From contig CALAXT010000027.1 in the NCBI GenBank assembly GCA_937895435.1, positions 1 to 64,000 on the forward strand: a DNA stretch of 64,000 nucleotides, given 5' to 3'. Below are positions 35,343 to 44,461 of this stretch, piece after piece. The notes beneath the pieces were generated by a model, which was not told the origin of the DNA, made no database searches, and saw nothing but the letters and a program-made list of their open reading frames with translations. The stretch comes from an uncultured Paracoccaceae bacterium (GTDB lineage: Bacteria > Pseudomonadota > Alphaproteobacteria > Rhodobacterales > Rhodobacteraceae). Position 1 is the first letter of the stretch, and every line of letters starts with the position of its first letter. A program made the position numbers and the translations under genes.

Positions 35343-36509
35343 TCAGGCCGCAGGCATCGCGGTTTCAATGATGCCTGCCCACCAACTGCAACCTGCCGGT
35401 ATCGCTTCATCGTTAAAGTTATAGGCGGCGTGGTGTACAGATGCGCTGTCGCCATTCCCAATGAGAATATAAGCGCCGGGGCGCGATTGCAGCATATAGG
35501 CGAAATCTTCGCCCGCCATAATTGGGGCTGACTGTTCTGTGGGGCGGCCCGATACCTGTTCGGCAACTGCGGCAGCAAATTCCGTTTCTTCGGGGGAATT
35601 GGCCATGACCGGATAGCCCTTTTTCCAGGCAACATCGGCCTGAGCACCAAAGGTTTCGGCGCTGTGATGGGCAATTTGACGCAGCCGCGATTCGGCCATT
35701 ATGCGCAGGTCATCATCATGTGTGCGCACCGTGCCGCGCAATTCGACAAGTTCAGGGATGACGTTATAGGCATCGCTTTCGGTGCGAAACGATGTGACGG
35801 AGACCACGATTGATTGTGTGGGGTCAGTGTTGCGCGATGCAATGGATTGCAACGCCACCACCAAATGCGCCCCAACCAAAGTGGTATCGATGGTGTCATG
35901 GGGTTTACCCGCATGCCCGCCCCGCCCCTTGAGCGAAATCGTGAATTCATCGGTTGCGGCAAAAAATCCACCCGCACGAATGGCAAACTGGCCCAGTGGC
36001 AGACCCGGCCAGTTGTGCATGCCAAAGACCTGCTGAATGCCAAACCGTTCCATCATGCCGTCTTCGACCATTTCACGCCCGCCACCACCGCCCTCTTCTG
36101 CGGGTTGGAAAATGACGACGGCTGTACCATCAAAATTGCGGGTTTCCGCCAGATATTGCGCAGCCCCCAGCAGCATGGCGGTGTGGCCATCATGGCCACA
36201 AGCATGCATCACACCGGGCGTTTGAGAGGCATAGGGCAGGCCAGTCGTCTCAAAAATCGGCAGCGCATCCATATCGGCGCGCAAGCCTACAACGCGCCCC
36301 TTTGTGTTGCTGCGCCCATGAATAACCCCCACCACGCCTGTGCGGCCGATGCCAGTCGCCACTTCATCACAGCCAAATTCCCGCAGTTTTTCAGCCACAA
36401 ATGCTGCGGTGCGATGGGTGTCAAACATCAATTCTGGGTGGATGTGCAGATCATGCCGCCAAGCTGTGATATCGGGCAAAAGCTCGGAAAAACGGTTTTT
36501 GATTGGCAT
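35343..36509 (-). CDS. M20-family amidohydrolase (hippurate hydrolase/aminoacylase type)
   Basis: A 388-residue metal-dependent amidohydrolase. Metal ligands lie in HACGHDGHTA (Cys104, His106) and PAEEGGGGG (Glu138-Glu139), with a further His in FGMHNWPG (about 164). The dimerisation domain begins near 185. The ending AGEDFAYML contributes another ligand Glu. Such enzymes remove the acyl group from N-acyl amino acids or similar amides; the substrate is unknown. The ATG at 36509 follows ggagg. Its position next to amine and amide genes suggests catabolism of N-acyl compounds. Confidence 0.87.
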   Translation of the reverse strand: MPIKNRFSELLPDITAWRHDLHIHPELMFDTHRTAAFVAEKLREFGCDEVATGIGRTGVVGVIHGRSNTKGRVVGLRADMDALPIFETTGLPYASQTPGVMHACGHDGHTAMLLGAAQYLAETRNFDGTAVVIFQPAEEGGGGGREMVEDGMMERFGIQQVFGMHNWPGLPLGQFAIRAGGFFAATDEFTISLKGRGGHAGKPHDTIDTTLVGAHLVVALQSIASRNTDPTQSIVVSVTSFRTESDAYNVIPELVELRGTVRTHDDDLRIMAESRLRQIAHHSAETFGAQADVAWKKGYPVMANSPEETEFAAAVAEQVSGRPTEQSAPIMAGEDFAYMLQSRPGAYILIGNGDSASVHHAAYNFNDEAIPAGCSWWAGIIETAMPAA

Positions 36510-36630
36510 GGGAACCTCCGGGTGGTTTGGGTGGGGCAGGGTGGCGCAAATTCCGCCCCATCGCAAGTTAATCTGGGCACAAGCCCGATTGCACATCAGC
36601 CAGCCTGTACAAAAACCACTTTGACCGAGG

Positions 36631-37983
36631 CTACAGCGTTGGCCCAAGCGTAATTGGCGAGCCATCGGAAAATCGCGACAATCGGAACCGGCCCAAATCA
36701 TGGCCGGTGCTGCGGCCCAAGGCAAGATCCGCGATAACACGGCCAAACCCTGGCCCAATGCCAAAGCCATGCCCGCTCATGCCGGTAGCGATGATCAGGC
36801 CCGGCAATTGGGCGGCGTGATCGATGACGGGCACCACATCGGGCATGGTGTCAATCATACCAGCCCAAGCTTTGCGCACCTTTGGCGTGCCAATTTCCGG
36901 AAACGCACGGGCAAAAAACTTTTGAATACGGGCTATTGCAATGGGGCTTGGGTCTGGGTTGAGAATGCGGATCTTTTCAAAGGGTGATGGCCTATCGCCG
37001 CCCCAATGGCGGGGCGTGCCCCAAGCATCAGGGTAGCTGGCTGGGGCTTTGGGCAAAAAACGTGCGGCAAAGGGTGCTTTTTGCAATTGGGCGCGGTATT
37101 TCAGGATATGGCGAAACGCATCAGGCCCAACCATGAATTCGTGCCAACCGCCGGGCGCAAGCGTATAGCCACCATCTTGGCGTCTGCGAAAGGCGAAATC
37201 ATCATCGGCGGCGTTGCCTGCAAAAATCTCGGGCAGGGGTTCGGTGGCAAAGACGGTGGCGCGGACCGACAGTTGCGGCAGGTTTACGCCATGGTTGCGT
37301 GCAAAAAGCGCTGACCATGCGCCACCTGCCAAAATAACCTGATCACAGGCAATTCGGCCCTGTTCGGTTACCACACCCGCCACCCGGCCGCCCTGAATAT
37401 CCAGCAAACGCACCGCACACTCTTCGGCTATCTGCGCGCCGGCCCGTTCGGCCATGCGGGCAAGGGCGGGCACGGCCTTGGCGGGTTCCGCCCGCCCATC
37501 GCTGGCGGTCCACAGCCCCCCCAGCCATTGCGCGGCATTTGAGGGGATTTTTTGCCGAACTTCGGCGGCCGTCAGCAGGCGCGTGTCGATTTGGTGGGCA
37601 CGGGCATGTTCCGTCCATGCCTCAAAATCTGCCATCTCTTTTTCTGTTTTGGCCAGATACAGAACGCCGGTTTGGGTAAACCCCAAATCTTCGCCCGCCT
37701 GTTGTCCCAAGCCCTGCCACAGTCGATTGCTTTCCACCATAATCGGCAATTCTGCCGGGTCACGCCCCTGCTGGCGGATCCAACCCCAGTTGCGCGAAGA
37801 TTGTTCGCCAGCAATTCGCCCCTTTTCGCACAAAACGACGCGCGCACCGCTTTGTGCCAAGTAAAACGCCGACATAACCCCAATTACCCCGCCGCCGATA
37901 ATCACAATATCTGCAGATTTTGGCAGTGGGGTGGCATGTGCGATGGGGGAATTAAGCGAGATTGGAAATCCGGTCATCATCAT
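36631..37983 (-). CDS. FAD-dependent oxidoreductase of the DAO family
   Basis: A 450-residue flavoprotein. The FAD motif GGGVIG is at about 30-35, followed by SSRNWGWIRQQGRDPAE (about 60-76), typical of the sarcosine/D-amino-acid/gamma-glutamylputrescine oxidase group, and a C-terminal GMSGHGFGIGPGFGRVIADL for FAD. It probably oxidises an amine or amino acid. The ATG at 37983 is one of three in a row; any may be used. It lies 121 bases upstream of the M20 gene, so the two may act on the same substrate class. Confidence 0.85.
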   Translation of the reverse strand: MMMTGFPISLNSPIAHATPLPKSADIVIIGGGVIGVMSAFYLAQSGARVVLCEKGRIAGEQSSRNWGWIRQQGRDPAELPIMVESNRLWQGLGQQAGEDLGFTQTGVLYLAKTEKEMADFEAWTEHARAHQIDTRLLTAAEVRQKIPSNAAQWLGGLWTASDGRAEPAKAVPALARMAERAGAQIAEECAVRLLDIQGGRVAGVVTEQGRIACDQVILAGGAWSALFARNHGVNLPQLSVRATVFATEPLPEIFAGNAADDDFAFRRRQDGGYTLAPGGWHEFMVGPDAFRHILKYRAQLQKAPFAARFLPKAPASYPDAWGTPRHWGGDRPSPFEKIRILNPDPSPIAIARIQKFFARAFPEIGTPKVRKAWAGMIDTMPDVVPVIDHAAQLPGLIIATGMSGHGFGIGPGFGRVIADLALGRSTGHDLGRFRLSRFSDGSPITLGPTL

Positions 37984-38143
37984 ATCTGGCCTGTGGTTGC
38001 TTTGCAGCACGGTTATCCGGCGCAAGCGCGCGGTCAAGCCCTGTTGAAAATGCGCAATCAGGGGTTGTTTCGCGAGACTGTTCGGGCAAAGTTAAACGGG
38101 CGGGCAGCTGCTCGTTGATTTGATACAAGCTGAGGGATCGCCG

Positions 38144-38917
38144 ATGCCGTATGACAAACTTCAAATCCCAAGCATCGCCGCCGCCGCAGTGCTTTTTCTG
38201 ACGATGACGGGCTGCGCGCCGCAAGCCACTGTCAGCATGGAATATGCAACCTCGGGCATTGGCACGCATAACGCCGCCAAATACACGGTTGGCCGTGTTT
38301 TGCGATGGGTGCCGGGCCAGCCGCCCATTGATCTTGCGCAGGTGGCGGCGACCCCCAAAGATATATACGTGGCCAAAGACTCACGCGACAGGAGTTCAAA
38401 CGCGAACGGCTTTGTAGTTGCGACCAATTTTAAGGCCACAGCTCAGCAGCGCGCTGCGATTGAGGCAAAATCTGAGAGCAATGTCACGCTGCAGTATGAA
38501 AACCTGCGCATTGAGGAATCAAACGATTCCCGTGGCGAGATGGCCGCCTATCTCAATGCAGGGGGGCCGCCGGTTGCGATTGACTGGGGCTTGGAGGATG
38601 CCATTGCCAGCCATGCGCCCGATGCGCAGACTGCACCGGTTTATTACGTTATGGTTCATCGCACGGTTGAAACGGACAGTGCAAACTTGAGCGTCACAGG
38701 AAATTCTGGGCTTTCGGTCAAGATTGCTGATTTGCAACAGCCTGTGCATGTGACGTTTTCAGACACGGCTGCCATTGACTGTCAGGGCCGCCAAAAATGC
38801 TTTTTCGATATTCGTATCTATGAACCTTACAAAAACACTAAGGGAAACTATGACTTCAAGACCGCCAGTGTGGCGAAGCGGGAATTTTTGTCAGATTTGG
38901 CAACGGGCTTAAATTGA
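38144..38917 (+). CDS. Putative lipoprotein of unknown function
   Basis: A 257-residue protein. The N-terminal hydrophobic stretch (about 10-23) ends in MTGC, a fair lipobox with Cys24. The rest is soluble with beta-strand-like character and an Asp/Lys-rich end (YEPYKNTKGNYDFK). I do not recognise a family. A pair of cysteines late in the chain (DCQGRQKCFFD) may form a disulfide. The ATG at 38144 follows gaggga. It is divergent from the oxidoreductase gene and convergent with an amidase gene. Confidence 0.7.
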   Translation: MPYDKLQIPSIAAAAVLFLTMTGCAPQATVSMEYATSGIGTHNAAKYTVGRVLRWVPGQPPIDLAQVAATPKDIYVAKDSRDRSSNANGFVVATNFKATAQQRAAIEAKSESNVTLQYENLRIEESNDSRGEMAAYLNAGGPPVAIDWGLEDAIASHAPDAQTAPVYYVMVHRTVETDSANLSVTGNSGLSVKIADLQQPVHVTFSDTAAIDCQGRQKCFFDIRIYEPYKNTKGNYDFKTASVAKREFLSDLATGLN

Positions 38918-38936
38918 TTTGGATGACATGGCGCTG

Positions 38937-40376
38937 TCATAACAGGGCTGGATGCCGTTGCGGCCATTCTGTGCGCTGATGATAGGCATGGCCCAGCTGC
39001 AAGATTTGGGCATCTTGTCCGGCGGCGCCAAAAATCTGCATGCCCATCGGCAGGGCGGGGGCGCCGTCGTGCGCTGGGCTAAAGCCTATCGGCACGTTCA
39101 GCGCGGGCACACCAGCCAACGAGACCGGCACCACAACCTGCATCCAGCGGTGATAGGTATCCATGCTGTGCCCACTGATGCTTTCTGGATAGCGTATATC
39201 GATTGAAAATGGCCAAACCTGCGCCGAGGGCAGTACAAGCGCATCATATCGGGTGAAAAGATCCGCCAAAGTCGCATACCACTGCGACCGGATCGTGCTG
39301 GCCCGATGAACATCCAGTGCGCTTAACGCTTGGCCGCGTTGAATCTCCCATGCCAGCTCTGGCTTTATCAGGGCTTGGCGTGCCGGGTCTGCCCAATCTT
39401 CGGCCATGCTGGCGGCATTTGACCATTGGCGCAGTTGGCACCAGCTTTCCCACATGTCATCAGCGCTAAAGGGCGTTGCCACTGGTGTGACGGTACAGCC
39501 CATTTCCGTAAATTCGGTCAGAGCTGTTTCGCATTGCGCCAAAATGCCCGGCTCCATCGGCAAGGCCCCCCCCCAATCGCCCAACCAGCCAATCCGGCGC
39601 CCACGCACATCTGTGGGCAACCCGGCAAGATAAGATGCAGCTGGGGGGCGGCCATGTGGCTGACGTGGGTTAACCCCGGCCATTACATCCAACAAAAGCG
39701 CCAGATCGCGGGGGCTGCGCGCCATGGGACCATTTGTCGACATCACATGCAAATAGGTGTCACCCGTCGCATCGCCTGCGATCAAATCCCATGTCGGTCG
39801 AAATCCATAGACATTACAAAACGCAGCCGGGTTGCGCAGACTGCCCATCATATCTGACCCATCCGCCAAAGCCACCATGCGGGTGGCCAACGCTGCTGCT
39901 GCCCCACCTGATGATCCGCCTGGTGTTTTGCCTGTGGCATAGGGGTTCTGGGTTGCGCCATGCACCGGGTTAAAGGTGTGCGAGCCAAGCCCCATTTCGG
40001 GCGTGTTGGTCTTGCCAATGATGATCGCACCCGCTTTGCGCAAGCACGCGGCCAAAGCATCATCTTTTGCCGGAATGAAATCCGCATAAAGCGGTGAGCC
40101 CCATGTGGTGCGCAGGCCCGCAGTGGCGCAAAGATCTTTAATGGCAAAGGGTAAGCCTGTCAGCGACCCGGCTGTGCCTGCATTTAGGGCGGCATCGGCG
40201 GCCTCGGCCTCGGCCAGCAGCACATCTGTCGGGCGCAGTGATACGATTGCGTTGATCGCAGGGTTCACGGCGGAAATCCGCGATAGCGTTTCTTGCATAA
40301 GATCCCGCGCGCTCAGGCGTCGCGTGCGCAGTGCGGCCAGAATATCTTCGCCGCTTTGATCAAGAATATCACCCAT
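38937..40376 (-). CDS. Amidase (amidase signature family), 1
   Basis: A 479-residue serine amidase with a Ser-cisSer-Lys triad: Lys80 in FAIKDL, Ser155 or Ser156 in GGSSGG and Ser179 in [22 protein letters not shown] and NPVHGATQNPY are family-typical. These enzymes hydrolyse carboxamides, with varied substrates. A homologous but distinct amidase lies at 44462-45931 on the far side of a polyamine-type importer, in the same direction, which suggests that this group degrades an imported amide. Specificity is not readable. Confidence 0.9.
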   Translation of the reverse strand: MGDILDQSGEDILAALRTRRLSARDLMQETLSRISAVNPAINAIVSLRPTDVLLAEAEAADAALNAGTAGSLTGLPFAIKDLCATAGLRTTWGSPLYADFIPAKDDALAACLRKAGAIIIGKTNTPEMGLGSHTFNPVHGATQNPYATGKTPGGSSGGAAAALATRMVALADGSDMMGSLRNPAAFCNVYGFRPTWDLIAGDATGDTYLHVMSTNGPMARSPRDLALLLDVMAGVNPRQPHGRPPAASYLAGLPTDVRGRRIGWLGDWGGALPMEPGILAQCETALTEFTEMGCTVTPVATPFSADDMWESWCQLRQWSNAASMAEDWADPARQALIKPELAWEIQRGQALSALDVHRASTIRSQWYATLADLFTRYDALVLPSAQVWPFSIDIRYPESISGHSMDTYHRWMQVVVPVSLAGVPALNVPIGFSPAHDGAPALPMGMQIFGAAGQDAQILQLGHAYHQRTEWPQRHPALL

Positions 40377-40419
40377 GTCCGACCTTTATTGCAAAGAGTT
40401 GGGCACCGCCATTTTTGGC

Positions 40420-40475
40420 GATGCCCGAGTTTAGGGATGCCCGAGTTCAGGGATGTCCGAATTTAGGGATATCCC
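40420..40475. repeat. 16-bp tandem repeat, about 3.5 units
   Basis: Units gatgcccgagtttagg (40420-40435), gatgcccgagttcagg (40436-40451), gatgtccgaatttagg (40452-40467) and a partial gatatccc (40468-40475) lie between the binding-protein gene and the amidase gene. Drift between units shows that it is not brand new. It may influence the amidase leader. Confidence 0.85.
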
Positions 40476-40481
40476 AAAGCG

Positions 40482-41507
40482 TTACTTCATCAACTCGGTC
40501 CAGATTGCGGCCAGATATTCTTGTGCCTTGGGCGAACAGGTCGGCAGGAACCGCCCCGCAGCCTTATGTTCGGCCGGTGTGACCACTTCGGGTGCAGTCT
40601 TCATGTCGTCGGGCATGAACGCGTCAGATCCGGCAATGCCGTTGGCATAGCGGGCATAAGCCGAGATCATCGCGGCGTTTTCTGGCACCATGATGAAATC
40701 AAGGAATTGATACGCTTGATCGACGTTTTTGGCATCTGACAGCAGAGCAACCGAATCCATGAACAGTGGATAGCCCTCACGTGGGTAGCCATAGACGACA
40801 TCGGGATTGGCCAGACGAATACGCATGGTTGATCCGTTCCAGTTGACCGAAGAAGCCCAATCATTGTTCGACATCTTTTCGGTCGCGCCGTAATCCATGC
40901 TGATCCAATTGGGCTTGGCGGCTAACAACACATCGCGAGCTTTTTTCAGCACGGCCGTGTCTTCGGTGCAGGGCTCACCACCAACATACATTATGGCCAA
41001 GTTCACGACATCGTTCATTTCCGGCACGACGTTGATCTTGCCCTTGAGTTCATCGGGCACTTCCAAAAACACCGCCGAAGTGTTCACATCCCCGCCATAG
41101 ACCGAGGTGTTGACCGCAACACCGGTCGATCCCCACTGCCAAGGCACAGTGAATTTGCGCCCAGCATCCCATGGTACATCAACCCATTCCGGCGCGATAT
41201 TGCCGTGGTTTGGCAGCTTTGTCAGATCAAGTTCAGAAATAAGGCCCTTTTCGGCAAAAATTGGAATGTAGTTGTGCGATGGGACAACCAGATCAAAGCC
41301 ATGGCCGCCCGCCTCAATCTTGGCCAAGGCGGTGTCGTTGCTGTCATAATCTGTGACGGTGACCTTGATGCCGGTTTCGGCCTCGAATTTTGCCAGCAGT
41401 TCGGGGCTGGTATAGTTGCCCCAGTTAAAGAGGTTCAGCGAACCATCGGCGGCCGCCATTTGCACGCTTGTCAGGCACAGCGTTGTGGCCAGAAGAAGTT
41501 TTTTCAT
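40482..41507 (-). CDS. ABC transporter substrate-binding protein, spermidine/putrescine type
   Basis: A 341-residue periplasmic protein with a signal peptide (residues 1-20, MKKLLLATTLCLTSVQMAAA). LNLFNWGNYTSPELLAKFE (about 24-42) and FDLVVPSHNYIP match PotD/PotF-type binding proteins. The ligand is probably a polyamine or a related amine, but conserved acidic contacts cannot be verified by eye. A strong gggag lies before the ATG. It is the last transport gene of the four-gene ABC run and lies 105 bases before the amidase. Confidence 0.9.
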   Translation of the reverse strand: MKKLLLATTLCLTSVQMAAADGSLNLFNWGNYTSPELLAKFEAETGIKVTVTDYDSNDTALAKIEAGGHGFDLVVPSHNYIPIFAEKGLISELDLTKLPNHGNIAPEWVDVPWDAGRKFTVPWQWGSTGVAVNTSVYGGDVNTSAVFLEVPDELKGKINVVPEMNDVVNLAIMYVGGEPCTEDTAVLKKARDVLLAAKPNWISMDYGATEKMSNNDWASSVNWNGSTMRIRLANPDVVYGYPREGYPLFMDSVALLSDAKNVDQAYQFLDFIMVPENAAMISAYARYANGIAGSDAFMPDDMKTAPEVVTPAEHKAAGRFLPTCSPKAQEYLAAIWTELMK

Positions 41508-41545
41508 TGTTTCAAGCTCCCTTGGGTTGGTGGTTTCAGTGCAGA

Positions 41546-42352
41546 TCAATCACGTCTTCGGGTCAACAGAAAAAAAGCAGTCAAAAGCAAAACCGTCAGC
41601 GCCAGCAGGCCGGTAGATATCGCATTTACCTCTGGTGAAATTGCACGGCGCATTTGGCCCAGCATATAAGTGGGCAGCGTTTCCTGACCGCCCGTTTTGA
41701 CAAATTCAGTGATCACAACATCATCAAGCGATATCACAAAGGCCAGCATGGCGCCTGCGGCAATGCCCGGTGCCAACAGCGGGAGGGTAATACGGCGCAG
41801 CGTCATCCAGCGGTTGGCATAAAGATCTGCGGCCGCGGTCTCCAGCGACAGGTCCATACCTTCCAGTCGGGCGCGAATGGGCAAATAGGCAAAGGGCACA
41901 CAAAAGGCGGCATGTGCTGCAATCAGATATCCCAACCCCAGATAGTCAGTGGCCTTTTTGATGATTCCAAAAAATATCAACAGCGCCACCGCTGTGACAA
42001 TTTCGGGCACCATAAGCGGCTGGTTGATCATGGCATAAATCGCGGTCTGGCCCTTGAACGGCGCGGTGCGGGTGGTGCCAAGGGCGGCAAGGGTGGCCAC
42101 CGTGGTTGCGATGACCGATGCTGACGTTGCAATAATCAGCGATCGTAGCGTGGCCTCTTTTACGGCGGTGTTTTGCCAAGCGATTTCATACCAACGCAAG
42201 GAAAACCCACCCCAGACCGTGATCGAGCTGGCATCGTTGAAGCTGTAGACGACAAGCGTCAAGATGGGGGCGTAAAGTGCCAAAAACGCTAAGATAGCAA
42301 TCGTGGTGAAGCCGGGCAGGTCGGTCACGTTAAAGCTGCGCTGTTTGCTCAT
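41546..42352 (-). CDS. ABC transporter permease, PotC type
   Basis: A 268-residue inner-membrane permease with six predicted helices. The family opening YAPILTLVVYSFNDASSITVWGG and the EAA-like loop (ETAAADLYANRWMTLRRITLPLLAPG, about 175-200 region) match PotC. It begins with an ATGA overlap at the upstream permease stop. The binding-protein gene follows after 38 bases. Confidence 0.92.
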   Translation of the reverse strand: MSKQRSFNVTDLPGFTTIAILAFLALYAPILTLVVYSFNDASSITVWGGFSLRWYEIAWQNTAVKEATLRSLIIATSASVIATTVATLAALGTTRTAPFKGQTAIYAMINQPLMVPEIVTAVALLIFFGIIKKATDYLGLGYLIAAHAAFCVPFAYLPIRARLEGMDLSLETAAADLYANRWMTLRRITLPLLAPGIAAGAMLAFVISLDDVVITEFVKTGGQETLPTYMLGQMRRAISPEVNAISTGLLALTVLLLTAFFLLTRRRD

Positions 42353-43275
42353 TTCCCAACCTCGCGATTGGCTGCACGCACGTAAAAGAGCAGGGCCACC
42401 ATGACAATCACCAGCAAAAGAATTGAAAGCGCAGCGCCCAGCGGCCAATTGCGGCCTTGGCCAAACTGCAATTCAATGAAATTGCCGATCATCATGTTTT
42501 TCCCACCACCAAGCACCCGCGGCGTGACGTAGGCCCCAAGCGAGGGCACAAAAACCAGGATTGAGCCTGCGATTATGCCGGGTTTGACAATCGGCAATAT
42601 CACTCGGCGCAGCACCTGCCAGCGGCTTGCGTAAAGGTCATAGCCCGCTTCAACCAAGCGCATGTCAAAGCGATCAATCGCAGCAAAAAGTGGCAGCACC
42701 ATGAGTGGAAGATAGACGTAAGCCATGCCGATCAGAACAGCGGTGTCGGTATAGACAATCTGAATCGGGCGCGAAATGACACCAGCCCAAATCAGCGCCG
42801 AATTCACGATGCCCTCGTTTCGGATCACCTCATTGATGGCAAAGGTGCGGATCAGCAGATTGGTCCAAAATGGAATGGTAATCAGAAAAAGCCACAGCGC
42901 GCGCGCCTTGGGTGGGCGGGTTGCAATGAACCAGGCCGTGGGAAAGCCCACCCCAAACGTGATCATTGTGGTCAGAAGTGACAATCTGACAGAGCGCCAA
43001 AATATCTTTAGATGCGCATCGGCTAGCCCGAGCGTGCCATCAAAAATATCGCGGGTGAACAAAATACCCACCCAACCATCCAGAGAAAACGCCCATTCAA
43101 CATTGCCGTATTTGCCGGGCGTCAGAAAAGAATAAACCAGAACGATCAGCAGTGGCCCGGTTGCAGCCAAGCTTAACAATACAAGTGCGGGCGTTGAAAA
43201 CAGCCAGTTGCGCCGCACTGTGTCGCGGGTGATGGCCTGTTCGACCGCAGAGAGGGGCAGGGGCTGCGGGCTCAT
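42349..43275 (-). CDS. ABC transporter permease, PotB type
   Basis: A 308-residue permease with six predicted helices and a long N-terminal cytoplasmic segment. [22 protein letters not shown] and the EAA-loop [22 protein letters not shown] (about 205-226) match PotB. Its ATG overlaps the ATPase stop as ATGA. Forms the channel with the PotC-type partner. Confidence 0.92.
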   Translation of the reverse strand: MSPQPLPLSAVEQAITRDTVRRNWLFSTPALVLLSLAATGPLLIVLVYSFLTPGKYGNVEWAFSLDGWVGILFTRDIFDGTLGLADAHLKIFWRSVRLSLLTTMITFGVGFPTAWFIATRPPKARALWLFLITIPFWTNLLIRTFAINEVIRNEGIVNSALIWAGVISRPIQIVYTDTAVLIGMAYVYLPLMVLPLFAAIDRFDMRLVEAGYDLYASRWQVLRRVILPIVKPGIIAGSILVFVPSLGAYVTPRVLGGGKNMMIGNFIELQFGQGRNWPLGAALSILLLVIVMVALLFYVRAANREVGK

Positions 43276-44381
43276 GCGCCGATCACGCGCAATGCGCCCG
43301 GGTTAAAGGCAACGCCCACCGATGCGCCCACATCCAAGCCTGCACTGCCCGACACCGGGCTTTGCAAGCGCACAACGATTTGTGCCCCCTCGGTGCCATT
43401 CAGGGTGATGTTGCAATGGGTATCTGTGCCAAAATAGACCGATCCCGATACAATGCCTGCAATCGTATCGGGGCTGTTGGCGGGCAAGATTCGGATTTGT
43501 TCGGGGCGAATGGCCAGATCAACGGATTGACCGGCGTGCATACCGGCCGCCTGCGTACCGGCGGCCTGCGCACCAACGGCCACTGCCAGCACCTCGCCGC
43601 CCGGCAAGGCTACTTGGGTATCGTCAACCATAGTTCCTTTAAGAAAATTCGTTTCACCAATAAAGCTGGCAACAAAACGGTTGGTGGGTTCTGTGTAAAT
43701 TTCGCGTGGGCTACCCACTTGCAAAATATGGCCTGCGCGCATCACCGCGATGCGGTCGCTCATGGTCAGGGCCTCTTCTTGGTCATGGGTGACAAAGATA
43801 AAGGTGATGCCCGTCTCGCGTTGCAGGCGCTTTAATTCGCCCTGCATTTCTTTGCGCAGTTGTAAATCCAATGCAGAAAGTGGCTCATCGAGCAACAAAA
43901 CCTTGGGCTGGGGGGCCAAGGCGCGGGCCAGCGCCACCCGCTGTTGTTGACCGCCCGAAAGTTGGCTGGTTTTACGATTGGCCAGCGTTTCCATCCGCAC
44001 AAGGGCCAGCATACGCTCGGTGGTTGCAGTAATTTCCGCCCTGGGGCGGCCCAGCATTTCAAGCCCGAAAGATACATTTTGTGCCACGCTAAGGTGGGGA
44101 AACAGTGCATAGCTTTGAAAAACTGTGTTCACAGGCCGTTGGTTTGGCGCAAGGGCGGTGACATCAGCACCTTCCAGCACGATTTGGCCCGCACTTGGCG
44201 CCTCAAACCCTGCGATCAGGCGCAACAGGGTGGTTTTACCACACCCTGAGGGGCCAAGCAGTGTAAAAAACTCACCCGTTTTGATTGCGACGGAAACGTG
44301 ATCAAGCGCGCGGACCACATGATCGCCTTGCCCAAACTGTTTGACAATATCGATCGCCTCAACGGCTGTGCCTTCTGCCAC
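43272..44381 (-). CDS. ABC transporter ATP-binding protein, PotA type
   Basis: A 369-residue ATPase. Walker [10 protein letters not shown] is at 43-51, the signature LSGGQQQR around 138-145, Walker [12 protein letters not shown] after it, and a C-terminal TOBE domain runs from about 240. The start is GTG with aaggag before it. Within the TOBE part a short in-frame duplication (accggccgcctgcgt, about 43542-43571) gives the repeated [10 protein letters not shown] peptide. First gene of the transport operon, 80 bases after the second amidase. Confidence 0.93.
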   Translation of the reverse strand: MAEGTAVEAIDIVKQFGQGDHVVRALDHVSVAIKTGEFFTLLGPSGCGKTTLLRLIAGFEAPSAGQIVLEGADVTALAPNQRPVNTVFQSYALFPHLSVAQNVSFGLEMLGRPRAEITATTERMLALVRMETLANRKTSQLSGGQQQRVALARALAPQPKVLLLDEPLSALDLQLRKEMQGELKRLQRETGITFIFVTHDQEEALTMSDRIAVMRAGHILQVGSPREIYTEPTNRFVASFIGETNFLKGTMVDDTQVALPGGEVLAVAVGAQAAGTQAAGMHAGQSVDLAIRPEQIRILPANSPDTIAGIVSGSVYFGTDTHCNITLNGTEGAQIVVRLQSPVSGSAGLDVGASVGVAFNPGALRVIGA

Positions 44382-44461
44382 GCGGATCTCTCCTTTAACT
44401 GTTAGGGTTAATGTTAAACGCCGTGTTTAGAAATTTGCAAGCACCGCCATGGGTTGGCGCG

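Noticed and set aside
40420-40475. A CRISPR array
   Set aside because: Units are 16 bp with no spacers between them, so it is a simple tandem repeat.
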